Positions 26,662 to 35,346 are shown, counted from the first letter of the stretch. The stretch is 64,000 bases of DNA from CAVXFS01 sp963761115 (GCA_963761115.1 CAVXFS010000004.1:620001-684000), one strand, 5' to 3'. Numbers and translations: made by a program. Notes: generated from the sequence alone by a model not told the origin.

Positions 26662-26796
26662 ATGTGGTACTTCTCATGGATGCTTGGAGTGGGACTGGCG
26701 ATGGCGTTCGGCATCATCAACGTCATGTGGCTGGAGGCGGAATACTTCTGCCGGATCGAACTTGAAGAAGCGAGAGCCGGGAAGAAACCGGACTGA
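26662..26796 (+). CDS. cydX: CydX, small subunit of cytochrome bd oxidase
   Basis: This 44-residue single-helix protein was missed by length filters. It starts at the ATG at 26662 after AAGGAA. The sequence begins MWYFSWMLGVGLAMAFGI, which matches the MWYF-W-LG---A---G motif of E. coli CydX, and continues with NVMWLEAEYFC and a charged tail. CydX stabilises the heme b595/d site of CydAB. It is encoded directly after cydB, as expected. The conserved Glu after the helix (WLE) is present. Confidence 0.93.
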   Translation: MWYFSWMLGVGLAMAFGIINVMWLEAEYFCRIELEEARAGKKPD

Positions 26797-26859
26797 TCTG
26801 GCCAGCGATTCGCTGAATGGATTTTGAAGTGATGTTTTATATTTCTTGAGAGGAACGAA

Positions 26860-28317
26860 ATGGCACGAGTCGTGATTCTGGGCGCAGGTATCGCAGGGCA
26901 CACTGTTGCCAGATACCTGAATAAATGGATAGGCAAGCAGCACGAGGTCGTCATTGTCTCGCCCAATGCCAAATGGAACTGGATCCCTTCCAATATCTGG
27001 GTGGGCGTCGGGCAGATGAAAGAGGAGGAAGTCACCTTTGACCTGGCCGAGGTATACGGCAAGACGCGGGTGGATTTTCGCCAGGCCAAGGCGCTTTCGA
27101 TCAATCCTGAAGGTAATGCCGACAGTGCGACCCCGTTCGTCAGCATCGAATACACGCACCCGGACAAAACGGGTGTGCAGGAAAACGTCACCTATGATTA
27201 TCTGGTGAATGCCACCGGCCCCAAACTGAATTTTGCCGCCACCCCGGGATTGGGCCCTGAGCATGGCCATTCGGTATCGGTATGCACGCCAGGCCACGCC
27301 CTCGAAGCCAATGCAAAACTGCAGGTCGTTATCGACGCCATGCGTAAAGGCGAACGGCGCACCATCGTCATCGGCACGGGTCACGGCATGTGTACCTGTC
27401 AGGGTGCGGCATTCGAATATATCTACAACGTCGATCACGTGTTGCGCGAGGCCGGCGTACGCGACAAGGCTCACATCCTCTGGCTCAGCAACGAGTATGA
27501 ACTGGGCGACTTTGGCATGGGCGGCGTGCATATCAAGCGCGGCGGCTATATCACCAACGGCAAGACCTTTGCCGAATCGCTGATGGTCGAGCGCGGCATC
27601 GAATGGATCACGCGCGCGCACGTGACCAGGGTCGAAGCCGGGAAGATCCATTATGAGACGCTGGATGGAAGCTACCATGAACAGGAATTCGATTTCTCGA
27701 TGCTGATCCCGCCTTTTGGCGGGGTCGGGCTGAAGGCCTACGATAAAACTGGAGAAGATATCTCCGGCCAGCTTTTTGCGCCCAACGGCTTCATGAAAGT
27801 GGACGCCGATTATGCCCCGCGTCCCTATCTGGAATGGAGTGCCAAGGACTGGCCGAAAACCTACCAGACACCCGGCTACCGCAATATCTTCGCAGTCGGC
27901 ATCGCCTTTGCCCCGCCGCACATGATCAGCAAGCCGATGCAGAGCACGAACGGGACGCCGATCAATCCGACGGCGCCGAGGACCGGCATGCCGTCAGCTG
28001 CGATGGCGAAAGCGGTTGCGATGAGTATCCGCGATATGCTGAACGGCGCCGACAAACCGACGCACACGGCTTCGATGGCAGAGATGGGCGCGGCGTGCGT
28101 TGCGTCTACCGGCGCGGATTTCTTCAAGGGTACTGCGGCCACGATGACGGTCTATCCGGTCGTGCCGGACTTCGAGAAATACCCTGAGTTCGGTCGTGAC
28201 ATCGACCTGACTTTCGGCGAGATCGGGCTGGCCGGCCACTGGATGAAATACCTGTTGCACCACGCCTTCATCTACCAGGCAAAACTTAAACCGGGCTGGT
28301 CGATCATCCCGGATTGA
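26860..28317 (+). CDS. sqr: Sulfide:quinone oxidoreductase-like flavoprotein
   Basis: The 485-residue FAD protein passes electrons from sulfide (or a related donor) to quinone at the membrane surface. The FAD loop is VVILGAGIAGHTVARYL (4-20), the second nucleotide segment is IVIGTGHG, and WNWIPSNIWVGVG follows the first strand. Candidate redox cysteines are in VCTPGHALEA, GMCTCQGAAFEY and GAACVAST; SQR needs two or three, so these are worth an alignment. An amphipathic C-terminus (HWMKYLLHHAFIYQAKLKPGW) may hold it on the membrane. It lies 63 bases after cydX, so it may share its transcript and feed the bd oxidase by the quinone pool. A different quinone-reducing role is possible. Confidence 0.75.
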   Translation: MARVVILGAGIAGHTVARYLNKWIGKQHEVVIVSPNAKWNWIPSNIWVGVGQMKEEEVTFDLAEVYGKTRVDFRQAKALSINPEGNADSATPFVSIEYTHPDKTGVQENVTYDYLVNATGPKLNFAATPGLGPEHGHSVSVCTPGHALEANAKLQVVIDAMRKGERRTIVIGTGHGMCTCQGAAFEYIYNVDHVLREAGVRDKAHILWLSNEYELGDFGMGGVHIKRGGYITNGKTFAESLMVERGIEWITRAHVTRVEAGKIHYETLDGSYHEQEFDFSMLIPPFGGVGLKAYDKTGEDISGQLFAPNGFMKVDADYAPRPYLEWSAKDWPKTYQTPGYRNIFAVGIAFAPPHMISKPMQSTNGTPINPTAPRTGMPSAAMAKAVAMSIRDMLNGADKPTHTASMAEMGAACVASTGADFFKGTAATMTVYPVVPDFEKYPEFGRDIDLTFGEIGLAGHWMKYLLHHAFIYQAKLKPGWSIIPD

Positions 28318-28342
28318 ACCCGAATAACTTCAGGAGCCAGAC

Positions 28343-28507
28343 ATGCCGAACAAGATCACCAATAGAGAACCTTACCAGCAGGCCTATTACCCACCGGCGC
28401 CGACCGGGTTGACCCGATACATGCGCACCTCACTCATCTGGCAGGGTATCCGTTTTATTGTGATCAACCTGAAGATACTCAAGCTGATGTCGAAATCACA
28501 CCATTAA
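28343..28507 (+). CDS. Small protein (54 aa) downstream of the SQR-like gene
   Basis: An ATG at 28343 with a good ribosome site (CAGGAG, seven bases upstream) opens a 54-residue frame. It begins with a polar, Pro/Tyr-rich segment (YQQAYYPPAPTGLTRYMRTS) and ends with a hydrophobic, basic helix (IWQGIRFIVINLKILKLMS). I do not know this protein. Its position 25 bases after the SQR-like gene and before a strong terminator makes it the last gene of that transcript. It could be a membrane-attachment partner of the flavoprotein. It is too short for most gene finders. Confidence 0.6.
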   Translation: MPNKITNREPYQQAYYPPAPTGLTRYMRTSLIWQGIRFIVINLKILKLMSKSHH

Positions 28508-28532
28508 GTATCACTCAAGACTTCCCCCCCTT

Positions 28533-28568
28533 CAGGTGGTCACGCTTCATGGTGCCACCTGTTTTTTT
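28533..28568 (+). terminator. Strong rho-independent terminator of the cyd-sqr transcript
   Basis: CAGGTGG (28533-28539) pairs with CCACCTG (28555-28561). A second inner CAC/GTG stem forms after a one-base bulge, and a run of seven T follows (28562-28568). It is the clearest intrinsic terminator in the window and separates the plus-strand transcript from the convergent hypC. Confidence 0.85.
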
Positions 28569-28591
28569 GCCTGCATCTCATCGAAGCCCAA

Positions 28592-28837
28592 CTACGCAGG
28601 TGCCGAACCCAGGTCTTCTACAGCCAGCATCTCGTCCAGTAACTCCCAGGTCGAGCTCGCTTCCTGCTCGGTCATCTTCTGCAAGGCGTAGCCTACGTGC
28701 ACCATCACGAAATCGTCCACGCCGATTGGCTCATCCTGCAGCATGAACAGGCTTACTTCGCGCATTACGCCCTTGGCGGTACATTGCGCTTTGTAGCCGT
28801 CTATGGAGACGATTTGCATTGGAATTCCCAGGCACAT
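28592..28837 (-). CDS. hypC: HypC/HupF-type hydrogenase assembly chaperone
   Basis: The 81-residue product starts MCLGIPMQIVSID, the HypC signature with the essential Cys2, and continues with VGVDDFVMVHVGYAL-type sequence (GVDDFVMVHVGYALQKM). HypC carries the Fe(CN)2CO unit with HypD and delivers it to the hydrogenase large-subunit precursor. It is encoded on the strand opposite to all other hydrogenase genes and diverges from the protease gene at 29038. No hypA, hypB, hypD, hypE or hypF is present in the window. It may serve HynL, HoxH or both. Confidence 0.9.
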   Translation of the reverse strand: MCLGIPMQIVSIDGYKAQCTAKGVMREVSLFMLQDEPIGVDDFVMVHVGYALQKMTEQEASSTWELLDEMLAVEDLGSAPA

Positions 28838-29037
28838 GGCTATCTACAGGTTATCAGCGTCATCCAAGTATAGACTCTTGTGAAGTACCTGTTAATCACA
28901 TAAGTTGACCAAATTGCTCAGTTGCGGTTTGCATGCCAGAGTGCTAGCCTGATGACACTTGGGCAGAGCAACGCACAGTTCATGTTCAGTGATTTTGCGC
29001 GTTTCCCGTATTCTGTGGAATACAACCGGATCCAGCC

Positions 29038-29517
29038 ATGACCGCCAATAGCAAGACCCTGATCCTTGGCATCGGCAACGTGCTGTTGCGCGATGAGGGA
29101 GCGGGCGTGTTTGCGATCAGGCAACTTGCCGATATGGCTGCACAGCACGATGACATCGAGCTGATGGATGGCGGCACACTGAGCTTCACCCTCGCTGGCG
29201 CGATCGAAGATGCAGACAACCTGATCGTGATCGATACGGCGCAGTATGACGGCGAACCCGGCACCACCCGGATATTCATCGGCGAGCAGATGGATGAATT
29301 CATCGGCAGCAACCGCAAATGCAGCGTGCACGAGGTGAGCCTGATCGACCTGATGGCGATCGCGCTTCTTGCCGGCCAGCTTCCGCAGCAGCGCGCACTC
29401 ATCGGCATCCAGCCGCAAACGATCGCGTGGGGTGATACACCCACGGTGCCGGTTGCCGCCGCGATCCGCCAGGCCTGTTCCCAGGCACTGCAACTGGCCG
29501 AGGAGTGGCGCACATGA
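29038..29517 (+). CDS. hynD: Hydrogenase maturation protease (HyaD/HupD type)
   Basis: This 159-residue member of the HyaD/HybD endopeptidase family has ILGIGNVLLRDEGAGVFAI at the N-terminus with the conserved Glu of the nickel-binding site, VIDTAQYDG with the second conserved Asp, and SVHEVSLIDLM with the His. It should remove the 15 residues after the last Cys-box of HynL. It starts a short cluster with the HupH-domain gene (four-base ATGA overlap) that runs towards hynS; a repeat-rich 163-base gap separates them from hynS. The symbol is given by analogy with its neighbours. Confidence 0.85.
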   Translation: MTANSKTLILGIGNVLLRDEGAGVFAIRQLADMAAQHDDIELMDGGTLSFTLAGAIEDADNLIVIDTAQYDGEPGTTRIFIGEQMDEFIGSNRKCSVHEVSLIDLMAIALLAGQLPQQRALIGIQPQTIAWGDTPTVPVAAAIRQACSQALQLAEEWRT

Positions 29518-29921
29518 ACCCGCAATCGATCCCCATCCATGCACATGCCGAGGAGTCCTATTCCGTCGGCAATATCCGCGCGCTGCTGGCGGAGATCGCC
29601 GCGCGCCTGGAAGCGCTGTTGACCGACGGCGACAGTGCAATGATCGACCTGAACAGCCTGCCGTTCGCACCCGGCGAATACGAGCAGCTGCGCCAGGCGC
29701 TGGGGCAGGGCGAGGTCACGGCCGGCATCGAAAGCATCGGCCCCAGCGAGGTCATCGAAACGCGCTATCCGGGCGTATGGTGGGTGACACATTTCAACGT
29801 CGAAGGCGACATCGTCGCCGACATGATAGAGGTCGCATGGATACCGGAGATTCTAAAGAGCCAGACCGAGGACATCCGCACCGGGCTGGAATTGTTACGC
29901 GCCCAACTGGTGGATGACTGA
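29514..29921 (+). CDS. HupH/HyaF C-terminal domain protein, short form
   Basis: The 135-residue product, from the ATG at 29514 that overlaps the protease stop, matches the hydrogenase expression/formation HupH C-terminal domain: LLAEIAARLEALLTDGDSAM, IDLNSLPFAPGEYEQL, VWWVTHFNVEGDIVAD and IEVAWIPEILKSQTEDI. Full-length HupH/HyaF/HoxQ proteins are about twice as long and hold two such units; here only one is present. The family helps maturation of the membrane hydrogenase small subunit. Its position beside hynD and hynS supports that role, but a single-unit form may act as a dimer. Confidence 0.8.
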   Translation: MNPQSIPIHAHAEESYSVGNIRALLAEIAARLEALLTDGDSAMIDLNSLPFAPGEYEQLRQALGQGEVTAGIESIGPSEVIETRYPGVWWVTHFNVEGDIVADMIEVAWIPEILKSQTEDIRTGLELLRAQLVDD

Positions 29922-29954
29922 ATAATGAGAAATGGCGAAAATATTATAGTCTCT

Positions 29955-30038
29955 ACCCCCTCCCTAACCCTCCCCCTGCAAGGGGGAGGGGACGTGACTC
30001 CTTCCCCCTTGCAGGGGGAAGGTTGGGATGGGGGTTGA
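29955..30038. repeat. Inverted pair of GC-rich palindromic repeats (REP/BIME-like) before hynS
   Basis: There are two units of about 36 bases. The first, read on the minus strand, has CTCCCCCTTGCAGGGGGAG followed by GGTTAGGGAGGGGGT. The second, on the plus strand, has CTTCCCCCTTGCAGGGGGAAG followed by GTTGGGATGGGGGTT. Each has a strong stem, and together they form a head-to-head pair. A third unit of the same family lies at 35347-35388 after hynL. The repeats fill most of the gap between the HupH-domain gene and hynS. Confidence 0.8.
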
Positions 30039-30084
30039 GAGTGTCAGTATCTCTCAAACTCAAAATAAGTGACGAGGTGCAACA

Positions 30085-31170
30085 ATGACCGAACACGATA
30101 CTTTAGGAGCACGCCTCGCGCAGCAGGGCATCAGCCGCCGCGCGTTCCTGAAATTCTGCACCGCGATGGCGACGATGATGGCGTTGCCGCCAGGATCGGC
30201 AACGGCGATCGCCGCGGCGCTGGTCAATGCCAAACGTCCGTCGGTGATCTGGCTGTCGTTCCAGGAATGCACCGGCTGCACCGAGTCGCTGACGCGCTCG
30301 CACCAGCCCACGCTGGAGAACATGATCTTCGACATGATCTCGCTCGATTACCACCACACGCTGCAGGCAGCTTCCGGATACGGCGCCGAAAAATCGCGCG
30401 AGGACGCGATGCAGAATTACTTCGGCAAATACCTGCTGGTGGTCGACGGCTCGATCCCGACCCAGGACGGCGGCATCTATTCCACCATCGCCGGCAGGAC
30501 CAACCTGGACATGCTCGAGGAGGCGGCGAAGGGCGCGGCGGCGATCATCGCGGTCGGTACCTGCGCCGCGTTCGGCGGTATCCCGAATGCGAAACCGAAC
30601 CCGACCGGCGCGGTCGCGGTGTCAGATATCATCAAGGACAAGCCGATCATCAACATCTCCGGCTGCCCGCCGATCCCCGTCGTCATCACCGGCGTGCTCG
30701 CGCATTACCTCACCTTCGGCGAGCTGCCGGAACTGGACGATCTGGGCCGCCCAAAATCCTTCTACGGCGAGACCATCCACGACCGCTGCTATCGCCGCCC
30801 GTTCTACGACCAGGGCAAGTTCGCAAAGAGTTTCGACGACGAAGGCGCGCGCAACGGCTGGTGCCTGTTCGAACTCGGCTGCAAGGGGCCGACCACGCAC
30901 AACGCCTGCGCCACCACCAAATGGAATGGCGGCACCAGTTTCCCGATCGAGTCGGGGCACGGCTGCCTCGGCTGTTCGGAGCCGCATTTCTGGGATGCGG
31001 GCAGTTTCTACAGCGCGTTGTCGATGCCGGCCCGCCCATTGACTCTTGCCACCGACGCGGCAGTGGCTGGCGCTGTGGCAGGTGTCGCGGTGTCCGTTTC
31101 CAACCGGGCCAAGAAGGACGCCACCAGCGCGGCGCACCAGACGGCCACCATCGCCGACCTGGAGAAATGA
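30085..31170 (+). CDS. hynS: HynS, uptake [NiFe]-hydrogenase small subunit
   Basis: The 361-residue small subunit carries three Fe-S clusters. It has a Tat signal (SRRAFLKF, 17-24) and so is exported with the large subunit to the periplasm. The proximal cluster ligands lie in ECTGCTES, GTCAAFGG and SGCPPIP. The distal and medial ones lie between HDRCYRRPF and HGCLGCSEPHFWD. The C-terminus has a hydrophobic Ala/Val segment (DAAVAGAVAGVAVSVS) that could anchor it in the membrane next to Isp1. The gene order hynS-isp1-isp2-orfX-hynL, with the subunits split by isp genes, defines group 1e (Isp-type), known from Allochromatium and Thiocapsa. Its reading frame is intact. Confidence 0.93.
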   Translation: MTEHDTLGARLAQQGISRRAFLKFCTAMATMMALPPGSATAIAAALVNAKRPSVIWLSFQECTGCTESLTRSHQPTLENMIFDMISLDYHHTLQAASGYGAEKSREDAMQNYFGKYLLVVDGSIPTQDGGIYSTIAGRTNLDMLEEAAKGAAAIIAVGTCAAFGGIPNAKPNPTGAVAVSDIIKDKPIINISGCPPIPVVITGVLAHYLTFGELPELDDLGRPKSFYGETIHDRCYRRPFYDQGKFAKSFDDEGARNGWCLFELGCKGPTTHNACATTKWNGGTSFPIESGHGCLGCSEPHFWDAGSFYSALSMPARPLTLATDAAVAGAVAGVAVSVSNRAKKDATSAAHQTATIADLEK

Positions 31171-31171
31171 C

Positions 31172-31834
31172 ATGAATGACGTCCTGTTTCTGACCTGGGT
31201 ACGCGGCACCGGTCTGGATATTGCCATCGGCATCTTTGTGCTGGGCACAGTGTGGCGCCTGATCGAGATCTATGCGCTGGGCCGCAAGCTGGATCTTGCC
31301 TTGCCGCGGCACCGGGCAGGCGCATCCGGGTTGCATACCATGTTCCGCCGCTCGATGCCCCCGCCCGGCATGTTCAAGCGTGCGACGGTAAGCTATATGG
31401 CGGGCTATGTGTTCCACATCGGCCTGTTCATCGTGGTGTTCCTGTTCGCGCCAGCACATCAAGCTGATCCAGTCGCTGACCGGCCTGTCCTGGCCCGGTT
31501 TGCCCTCGCAGTTCATCGACGCCGCGGCAGTGGTGACACTGGCGACCATTGCTGCTGGTGCTGGTGGATCGCATCAACAACCCGGTCAAGCGCTTCCTCT
31601 CTACCTTCGGCGACTATGCGGCATGGGCGCTGACATTCCTGCCCGTGCTGACCGGCTATCTGGCGACCAAGCACCTGCTGCTGTCCTACACCCTGATGTT
31701 GGCGCTGCACATCCTCAGCGTGGAACTGCTGCTGATCTTCATTCCCTTCACCAAGCTGATACATGTATTCACGCTGTGGGTATCGCGCTGGTACAACGGC
31801 GATGCCAATGGGAAGCAAAGGAGTGCCGGTATGA
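31172..31834 (+). CDS. isp1: Isp1, NarI-like cytochrome b subunit (frameshifted)
   Basis: Isp1 is the heme b membrane protein of group 1e hydrogenases, related to NarI/HdrE. The 220-residue product can be read only in three consecutive frames. The first is MNDVLFLTWVRGTGLD to VFHIGLFIVVFLFA, then QHIKLIQSLTGLSWPGLPSQ, then LLLVLVDRINNPVKRFLSTF to HVFTLWVSRWYNG. All breaks are solved by dropping one base near 31451 (C), 31551 (G) and 31801 (G). The last gives a C-terminus MPMGSKGVPV whose stop overlaps the isp2 ATG (ATGA). Heme-ligand His candidates are in GYVFHIGLF and ALHILSVE. Without the third correction the frame runs into isp2. Either the gene is damaged or the sequence is poor here. Confidence 0.75.
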
Positions 31835-33096
31835 GAGCCTCCCTCGAAAAAGGCATCAGCGTCCTCAAGGAAGTCATCGACGCGCCGATCGCCAGCTACT
31901 TCAGCAGCTGCGTGCATTGCGGCCTGTGCGCCGAAGCCTGTCTGTTCTACACCGAGACCGGCGATCCGAAGTACACGCCGATCTACAAGCTGGAACCGCT
32001 GCGCCGCGTATACAAACAGGAATACACGCTGCTCGGCAGGCTGGGGAAGATGCTGGGCCTGTCCAAACCGGTGACCGACGCCGAACTGGAGGAATGGAAG
32101 CCACTGGTCTATGACAGCTGCACGATGTGCGGACGCTGTTCGCTGGTCTGCCCGGTCGGCAACGATATCGTCTACATGGTGCGCAAACTGCGCGAAGGCA
32201 TGGCGATCTCCGGCCACGCACCCGATGGCCTGGTCGGCGCATCCAAACGCGCGGTGGAGATCGGCAGCCCGATGGGCGTAAAACTGCCCGCAGTGAAGGC
32301 GCAGATGAAGCATGTGCAGGAGGATACCGGCATCGAGATCCCGCTGGATGTGGCAGGCGCCGAATACATGGTGCTGATGTCCTCGATGGAGATCATCAAC
32401 TTTCCGGAATACCTGGGCGCGGTCGCCAGGATAATGAAGCAGGCCGGCAAGAGCCTGGACGCTGTGTTCCGAAGCTTTCGAGGCCACCAACAGCGGCATC
32501 CAGATCGGCGTCATCCGACATCGCCAAAGTGCTGGTCCAGCGCATCGTCGATGGCGCGGAAAAACTCAAGGTCAAGACCGTGATCAGCCCGGAATGCGGC
32601 CATGCCTATACCGCATTGCGCTGGGAAGGTCCCAATCTGGTGGGTCGCCCGTACAGTTTCGAGGTACTGCACATCCTGGAAGTGCTGGACGGTTTCCGCA
32701 ACGCAGGGCCTGCTCAAGACTTCGGGTTTCGAGGAAGCGCGGCTCACCTTCCACGATCCCTGCCAGCTGGTGCGGCGCGGCGGCGTGCTGGACCAGCCGC
32801 GCAACCTGCTGAAGATGGTGGCGAAGAACTATGTCGAAACCAGCGATCCCGGCAAGATGAACTGGTGCTGCGGCGGTGGTGGTGGCGTGAGCGCGATCGA
32901 GGAGGCGGAAGGATTGCGCCTGACAGCATTCAAGGTAAAGAAGGAACAGCTGGAACAGTCCGGGGCAAAGACGCTGGTCACCGCGTGCGCCAATTGCCGC
33001 ATCGTACTGGAGGAAGGTCTGGAGCACTACAAGATGGAGATCCCGGTGGTGGGACTGACCGAGACGATCGCCAAACACCTGGTGGAAGGAGAATGA
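31831..33096 (+). CDS. isp2: Isp2, HdrD-like iron-sulfur subunit (frameshifted)
   Basis: Isp2 resembles the heterodisulfide reductase catalytic subunit HdrD and is thought to pass electrons between the hydrogenase and Isp1/quinone or sulfur metabolism. The 420-residue product starts at ATG 31831 after AAGGAG. It has two N-terminal [4Fe-4S] motifs (SCVHCGLCAEAC and SCTMCGRCSLVCPVG) and two CCG-type domains: SPECGHAY and later DPCQLVRRG, NWCCGGGGG and TACANC. The frame breaks at about 32470, 32516 and 32709; each is repaired by dropping one C, giving AVF-EAFEATNSG, GVI-DIAKVLVQ and NAG-LLKTSGFEE. Like isp1 it would not give a full product as written. Confidence 0.8.
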
Positions 33097-33100
33097 GGCG

Positions 33101-33546
33101 ATGAACATCAGCAACGACAGCGAATTCAAGGCTGCTCTGGGTGACCTTCCCGGCACCGCCGGCGCCAGGTCGCGGCGCGCTTCTCGGAGAATGTGCTTGC
33201 GTTATGCAAGGATCACAGATTGAAGGGGGCGATCGACTCAGCCAAGCGTGCCGACATCACCGAGGAAGAACTGGCTAGCGCTGTCCAGTCGGCCAAGGCG
33301 GCCAGCGTTGATAGCTATACTCAGTGCGGCCACGATTGCGACTGGAACAGCCAGGCCAGCCATTTCGTCGCACAGGCCGTGCTGGCCTGCTTGAAGCCGT
33401 CCGAGCCGGGCGGCAACGCTGCCTGGGATGCCGCGATGCATGCGCGCATGGCGCGTACTTGCGAGAGCATCGCCAATGGCACCGGCACCGACAACATGGA
33501 AGCAACCGCGCAATACCGCATCCTGACGGAATTTTTGCAAGCTTGA
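33101..33546 (+). CDS. Unknown protein encoded between isp2 and hynL (frameshifted)
   Basis: An ATG at 33101, four bases after isp2, opens a frame MNISNDSEFKAALGDLPGT. It joins QVAARFSENVLALCKDHRLK if one missing base is restored near 33165 (GGCGC-CAG). The full product would be about 148 residues, soluble and helical, with a Cys/His motif SYTQCGHDCDWNSQASHF and two later cysteines (LACL and RTCES). I do not recognise it. It sits inside the hyn operon, ends 11 bases before hynL, and has its own start with GAGGC before it, so it is probably an accessory or electron-carrier partner of the hydrogenase. Confidence 0.55.
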
Positions 33547-33557
33547 GGAATATGACA

Positions 33558-35330
33558 ATGACGCAAACCATCGTAGTCGACCCGATCACCCGCATCGAAG
33601 GCCATCTGCGCATCGAGGCGGAGACCGATGCCGACAACCGCATCACGCGCGCTTCCAGTGCCGGCACCATGGTGCGCGGCATCGAGATCATCCTCAGGGG
33701 GCGCGACCCGCGCGACGCCTGGGCATTCGCGCAGCGCATCTGCGGCGTGTGCACGCTGGTGCATGGCATCGCCTCGGTGCGCGCGGTGGAAGACGCGCTC
33801 AAATACGAAGTGCCGCCCAACGCGCAACTGATCCGCAACCTGATGATCGCGGCGCAGTTCGTGCACGACCATGTGATGCATTTCTATCACCTGCATGCGC
33901 TCGACTGGGTGGACGTGGTGTCGGCGCTGAAGGCCGATCCCAAGGCCACCTCGACGCTGGCGCAAACCGTGAGCCCTTCCTATCCGAGATCATCGCCGGG
34001 ATATTTCGCCGACGTGCAGAAGCGCCTCAAGACTTTCGTCGAGGGCGGGCAGCTGGGCATCTTTGCCAACGGCTACTGGGGTCACCCCGCCTACAAGCTG
34101 CCGCCGGAAGCCAACCTGATGGCGGTCGCGCATTACCTCGATGCGCTGGCATGGCAACGCGACGTGGCGAAACTGCATGCGATCTTCGGCGGCAAGAACC
34201 CGCACCCGAATTTCCTGGTCGGCGGCGTGCCGTGCGCGATCAGCATCCATCCGCAACACCAGGGGCAGGGCAACGGCCCGCACTTTCGCGGCGGCGAGGC
34301 GGCCACCTCGCTGAACATGATGGGACTGGAGACCGTGCGCAACATCATCGCGCAGATGCGCGATTTCGTCGACCAGGTGTATGTGCCGGACACGCTGGCG
34401 ATCGCCGGTTTCTACAAGGACTGGAGCCTGCAGGGTGAAGGCATCGGCAATTTCATGACCTATGGCGACTTCCCGGAAAAGGGCATGAGCGATCCATCCA
34501 GTTACCTGATCCCGTCCGGCGTGATCCTGGATCGCAACCTGTCCGAGATCCACCCGGTCGACCTGAATGCCGAGAACCAGATCCAGGAGTTCGTCGCTCA
34601 CTCCTGGTATGACTACAGCGTGGGCAAGGAAAAAGGGCTGCATCCGTACAAGGGCGAAACCGAGCTGCATTACACCGGACCGAAGCCACCGTATGCCAAT
34701 CTCGACACCGACGCCTCCTATTCCTGGCTCAAGTCGCCGCGCTGGCAGGGCAAGCCGATGGAAGTCGGGCCGCTGGCGCGCGTGCTGATGCTGTATGCGA
34801 AGGGACATGCGCAGACTCAGGAACTGGTGAACATGACGCTGCACAAGCTCGACCTGCCGGTCACCGCGCTGTATTCCACGCTCGGCCGCACTGCCGCGCG
34901 CACGCTGGAAACCAAGATCTTCGCCGATGCGATGCAGGGCTGGTACGACCAGCTGATCGCCAACATCAAGGCCGGCGATGTGAAGACGCACAATGACCAA
35001 CTGTGGGAGCCTTCCACCTGGCCATCGCTCGCCAAAGGCGTGGGCTTCATGGAAGCGCCGCGCGGCGCACTGGCGCACTGGATCGTGATCAAGGACGCGA
35101 AGATCGACAATTACCAGGCCGTCGTTCCCTCGACCTGGAATGCCGGCCCGCGCGATGCGCAAGGCCAGGAAGGCCCATACGAAGCCGCACTGAAAGGACA
35201 TCAGCTATACGATCCAAAACAGCCGATCGAGATCCTGCGCACGATCCACAGCTTCGACCCGTGCATCGCCTGTGCAGTCCACGTGACCGACCCGAACGGG
35301 GAGGAACTGGTCAGGGTAAAAGTCATGTGA
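33558..35330 (+). CDS. hynL: HynL, uptake [NiFe]-hydrogenase large subunit
   Basis: The 590-residue large subunit of the group 1e enzyme holds the NiFe site. The Ni cysteines are in RICGVC (Cys62, Cys65) and DPCIACAVH (Cys569, Cys572). Fifteen residues follow the final His, the usual length of the tail cut by the HynD-type protease. The N-terminus TIVVDPITRIEGHLRIEAE is the family signature. Start: ATG at 33558 is eight bases after GAGGA, better than the ATG at 33552; sequence further upstream in frame is the out-of-frame shadow of the preceding gene. It is exported in complex with HynS by the Tat signal of HynS. The frame is intact. Confidence 0.94.
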   Translation: MTQTIVVDPITRIEGHLRIEAETDADNRITRASSAGTMVRGIEIILRGRDPRDAWAFAQRICGVCTLVHGIASVRAVEDALKYEVPPNAQLIRNLMIAAQFVHDHVMHFYHLHALDWVDVVSALKADPKATSTLAQTVSPSYPRSSPGYFADVQKRLKTFVEGGQLGIFANGYWGHPAYKLPPEANLMAVAHYLDALAWQRDVAKLHAIFGGKNPHPNFLVGGVPCAISIHPQHQGQGNGPHFRGGEAATSLNMMGLETVRNIIAQMRDFVDQVYVPDTLAIAGFYKDWSLQGEGIGNFMTYGDFPEKGMSDPSSYLIPSGVILDRNLSEIHPVDLNAENQIQEFVAHSWYDYSVGKEKGLHPYKGETELHYTGPKPPYANLDTDASYSWLKSPRWQGKPMEVGPLARVLMLYAKGHAQTQELVNMTLHKLDLPVTALYSTLGRTAARTLETKIFADAMQGWYDQLIANIKAGDVKTHNDQLWEPSTWPSLAKGVGFMEAPRGALAHWIVIKDAKIDNYQAVVPSTWNAGPRDAQGQEGPYEAALKGHQLYDPKQPIEILRTIHSFDPCIACAVHVTDPNGEELVRVKVM

Positions 35331-35346
35331 GCGGTAAATAAGCATG

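Noticed and set aside
29955..30038. Palindromic repeats before hynS considered as a CRISPR array
   Set aside because: There are only two units, in opposite orientation, without spacers of regular length, and no cas gene is present.
31549..32583. A natural Isp1-Isp2 fusion, since one frame crosses the junction without a stop
   Set aside because: Removing one G near 31801 gives a normal Isp1 end with its stop overlapping an isp2 ATG that has AAGGAG before it. Separate genes are the simpler reading.
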